Positions 61,713 through 64,000 of a stretch of 64,000 nucleotides of DNA are shown here, piece after piece (position 1 is the stretch's first letter; each line of letters begins with the position of its first letter). The notes beneath the pieces are model-generated. The model made no database searches. It was not told where the DNA came from and saw only the letters and a program-made list of their open reading frames with translations. This DNA comes from Chrysomallon squamiferum. Lineage: Eukaryota; Mollusca; Gastropoda; Neomphalida; Peltospiridae. Location of the stretch: assembly GCA_012295275.1 (NCBI GenBank), contig CM022672.1, positions 32,996,716 to 33,060,715 on the forward strand, written 5' to 3'. A program made the position numbers and the translations under genes.

Positions 61713-63500
61713 GTAAATAAGTAAATAAATAAATAAATATAAAAAATCTGATATTTCTTGTTGAGGTGTTATAATCTCTGATTTTAATAAATAAATAAAT
61801 AAATAAAACTAAATTTAATATTTCTTGTTGAGGTGTTATAATCTTTGATTTTAATAAATAAATAAATAAATAAAACTAAATTTAATATTTCTTGTTGAGG
61901 TGTTATAATCTTTGATTTTAATAAATAAATAAATAAGTAAAACTAAGTCTAATATTTCTTGTTCAGGTGTTATAATCTTTGACTTTAATAAATAAGTAAA
62001 ATCTAATATTTATTGTTTAGGTTTTGTTTTTCTTCTATTTATAAATACTTGATTTTTAGTAAATAAATAAATAAGTAAAATCTAATATTTATTGTTTAGG
62101 TTTTGTTTTTCTTCTATTTATAAATACTTGATTTTTAGTAAATAAATAAACAAGTAAAATCTATTATTTATTGTTTACGTTTTGTTTTTCTTGTATTTGT
62201 AAATATTTGATTTTTAGTAAATATATAAATAAATAAACAAGTAAAATCTAATATTTATTGTTTAAGTTTTGTTTTTTCTTTTTAGTAAATAAATAAATAA
62301 ATATTAAAAAATAATAATATTTATTGTTTAGGTTTTGTTTGTCTTGTATGTATGAATATTTGATTTTTTTTTTAATAAATAAATAAATAGATAAAAAAGT
62401 AAAAAAATCTAATTTTTGTTGTTCAGTTTTTATGTTTTTTCATATTTGTAATCTTTAATTTTATAATAAATAAATAAATAAATAAATAAATTTAGTGTTC
62501 AGCTTTTATGTTTTTCTGGTGTTTGTAATTTTTAATTTTAGTAAATAAATAATCCAAAACTTTTCTGTCTCGGGTTCTTCTTGTTATTCTTGTATTTGGT
62601 TTTTTCATTTTCAGAGTGTAAATATTGTAATTTGTTGATGTTAAAATACCAATTTTTTTTGGTTATATTCTGCAAAATTGCATGCATTTTTACTAAAGAG
62701 TATCTTTATATAATCAAAAATTTTGGTCCTTTACAAATAGAATTTTTTCTATGTAAATGATAATTACATTTATATATTTTTTTCTATTTGCGGGTGAATA
62801 TAGTTTATTTCTATATTTATTTATTTATTTATTTTGATGTATTTATTGAGTTATATATTTATTCTACCAGATTTTATATTATATTTAGAGTTCTTGTTTG
62901 AATTCTTACTCATTTAGCTCACAATAATTTCTTTCAAAGTGCTTTTATAAAAACTAAGACTTTGATTGTATCCAGTTTAATATAAGTAAGTAACTGATGA
63001 CACAGATATTGTATCAAACACCAGATAACAAAGATTAGTATCTTTATTTCCATTAAACAAAATTAAAAATTAAAATTTGTAAACAGATCGACAAACAAGC
63101 ACCGTTAACTGATGTTAATAGTTGTTTGTGATGTTGTTGATGCAGAAACCCAGATTTCATCATGTTCAGAGGTTATGGTGAAGAGTGTGGAGGACTTTGT
63201 ACCCGATGGGGGGGAGATAGACAGCTATTTCTTAGAGGATACTAAAGACAGTAATTCCACAACAAAACCACAGCAGGAAGAAGCAGAGGACGAGAGTGAA
63301 AGGTTTCTAGTTTATAGACACAGCAGATCAACTGTGAGAAAGAAACTGTGTGAGTCCGTGTGTGTGTGTGTTTTCAGTATACAAATGTATTTGAGAGAGA
63401 AAAAGACAGAGAAATAATGTATAGGAAAGAAACAGATGTTTTATGTGTGTGTTTTTTGTGTGTGTGTGAGAAAGAGACTGAGAAATAGAGTGGATGGATA

Positions 63501-63538
<38 letters not shown>

Positions 63539-64000
63539 GGGCATCTTTAAAGCTTGAATTGATCCTGAGAAAGGATGTTTGTGTGTGGATATGAGAGAGA
63601 GAGATATGAGACTGAGTGTAAAGGGAAAATGTGTATGTGTGTTTATAGAATATTTGTGTGTATCTGTGACAAGTGCATGCATATGAGGTATGCCATAAAA
63701 CATTTATTTCTATTAAAAATTTATTTCAGTGAGGAAGAAACAGGCAATCCAATGGTAGCAGGTTTCCAAGACGACCTCGACTCCGAAGACGAAAAAGAAC
63801 TAACCAATCAGACACCAGCTTCCACACTCGCTGCTAACACGAACGATGTGATACTTTCGTCAGACAACGAGGATGATGTACCTCATGCTGCTGTCGCTGC
63901 CGATGTTTCTAGTGAGGACGACATGAAAACTCACAAACAGGACACTAAACCAAACTCTCATCAGAGAGAACTGTCAGTTAAGGAAGCCATTACTGCTGAT
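54290..64000 (+). CDS. RABL6: Rab-like GTPase RABL6 (PARF), 3' end beyond the window
   Basis: RABL6 is a large Rab-like GTP-binding protein linked in vertebrates to ARF, cell proliferation and vesicle traffic. Exons: 54290-54422, 54889-54995, 55626-55754, 56763-56854, 57450-57596, 58154-58259, 58914-59017, 59897-60030, 61086-61316, 63146-63302, 63730-64000 (continues). All phases agree and 537 codons are present, with no lesion. The N-terminus ([19 protein letters not shown]) leads into the P-loop GDRNVGKS. Next come [25 protein letters not shown] (in place of Rab DTAGQE), [22 protein letters not shown], the degenerate guanine motif GNHKD, and [19 protein letters not shown] ending the G domain near residue 270. 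The C-terminal half is low-complexity and acidic, with two conserved RABL6 islands, [12 protein letters not shown] and [12 protein letters not shown]. The ATG at 54290 begins [11 protein letters not shown], like the human start. It is head to head with DARS2. Confidence 0.95.
55720..56400. repeat. Large tandem copies (about 160-250 bp) of the RABL6 exon-3 end, donor and (TTA)n
   Basis: aataatactgctgataaagt at 55737 (real) recurs at about 55986, 56195 and 56356 (diverged), each preceded by gtctgaagct-like sequence and all but the last followed by a (TTA)n tract. Confidence 0.9.
56835..57340. repeat. 25-bp minisatellite made of the RABL6 exon-4 end plus donor
   Basis: The unit tatgacatcacaaaacagtg plus gtacg is repeated seven times at 25-bp period, then about eight or nine diverged 30-35 bp units to about 57340. 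The first copy is coding (YDITKQW). Confidence 0.97.
58235..58505. repeat. Diverged copies of the RABL6 exon-6 donor
   Basis: cag|gtaaattta at the real junction (58259) recurs as acaggtaagttataaatacc (about 58301) and acaggtaaattataaatacc (about 58430), and in part near 58495. Confidence 0.6.
59630..59896. repeat. About 30-bp repeat (about 9 units) carrying the RABL6 exon-8 acceptor
   Basis: Units of gttattgtcaggtatactgt end in the real acceptor gtcag|GTATAATGAAGC at 59896. Confidence 0.92.
60375..60677. mobile_element. 303-bp MITE with 22-bp inverted ends and TA duplication
   Basis: The left end caggtactggaccaactatc and the right end gatagttggtccggtacctg are inverted copies with one mismatch, flanked by TA on both sides. 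It has no coding capacity. The TA target site and size suggest a pogo/Tc1-mariner-derived non-autonomous element. It lies in RABL6 intron 8. Confidence 0.8.
61325..62560. repeat. Tandem repeats of (AAAT)n plus a 45-bp spacer in RABL6 intron 9
   Basis: About eight units with ctaatatttcttgttgaggt and aatctttgattttaataaat up to 61990, then about five units with atttattgtttaggttttgt. No coding signal. Confidence 0.9.

Overview
This is a stretch of nuclear DNA from an animal, most likely an invertebrate. It is very AT-rich, its genes are split by short GT-AG introns, and it is packed with microsatellites: (CA)n, (GA)n, (AAT)n, (TAC)n, (TTTA)n and (TA)n. The coding parts match conserved animal proteins closely. 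The protein set would fit a lophotrochozoan such as a mollusc, but the window alone cannot place it. No tRNA, rRNA or CRISPR array was seen, and nothing looks prokaryotic.

Layout. (1) 1728-17813, minus: MAN1B1-like ER alpha-1,2-mannosidase, ten assured coding exons plus one candidate linker exon. (2) 18279-21499, plus: DR1 (NC2-beta), three exons, head to head with MAN1B1 across about 465 bp. (3) 21500-24659: convergent intergenic DNA with duplicated segments. (4) 24660-53159, minus: DARS2, mitochondrial aspartyl-tRNA synthetase, 18 exons. (5) 36.3-43.7 kb, plus: a single-pass leucine-rich-repeat membrane receptor, nested antisense in the 11.9 kb intron between DARS2 exons 11 and 10. (6) 54290 to beyond 64000, plus: RABL6, a Rab-like GTPase, eleven exons before the window edge, head to head with DARS2. 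The genes are mostly housekeeping (ER glycan trimming, TBP repression, mitochondrial translation, small GTPase) and do not form one pathway. Two divergent pairs probably share promoters.

Main observation. Many introns carry tandem repeats whose unit is a degraded copy of the neighbouring exon end plus its splice site. Examples are the donors of MAN1B1 exons 2, 5 and 6, DARS2 exons 10 and 16, and RABL6 exons 3, 4 and 6, and the acceptors of DARS2 exon 8 and RABL6 exon 8. In every case the copy next to the exon appears to be the one used, and the others lie in the intron as ready-made decoy sites. Minisatellites seeded at splice junctions therefore seem to recur in this genome.

Second observation. 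MAN1B1, DR1 and RABL6 read cleanly over about 4 kb of coding sequence. DARS2 needs about five one-base corrections (three within the 46-nt exon 5) and the nested receptor needs one. This is either local assembly error or decay of this copy. All coordinates were derived by reading the sequence by hand; no homology search was run.
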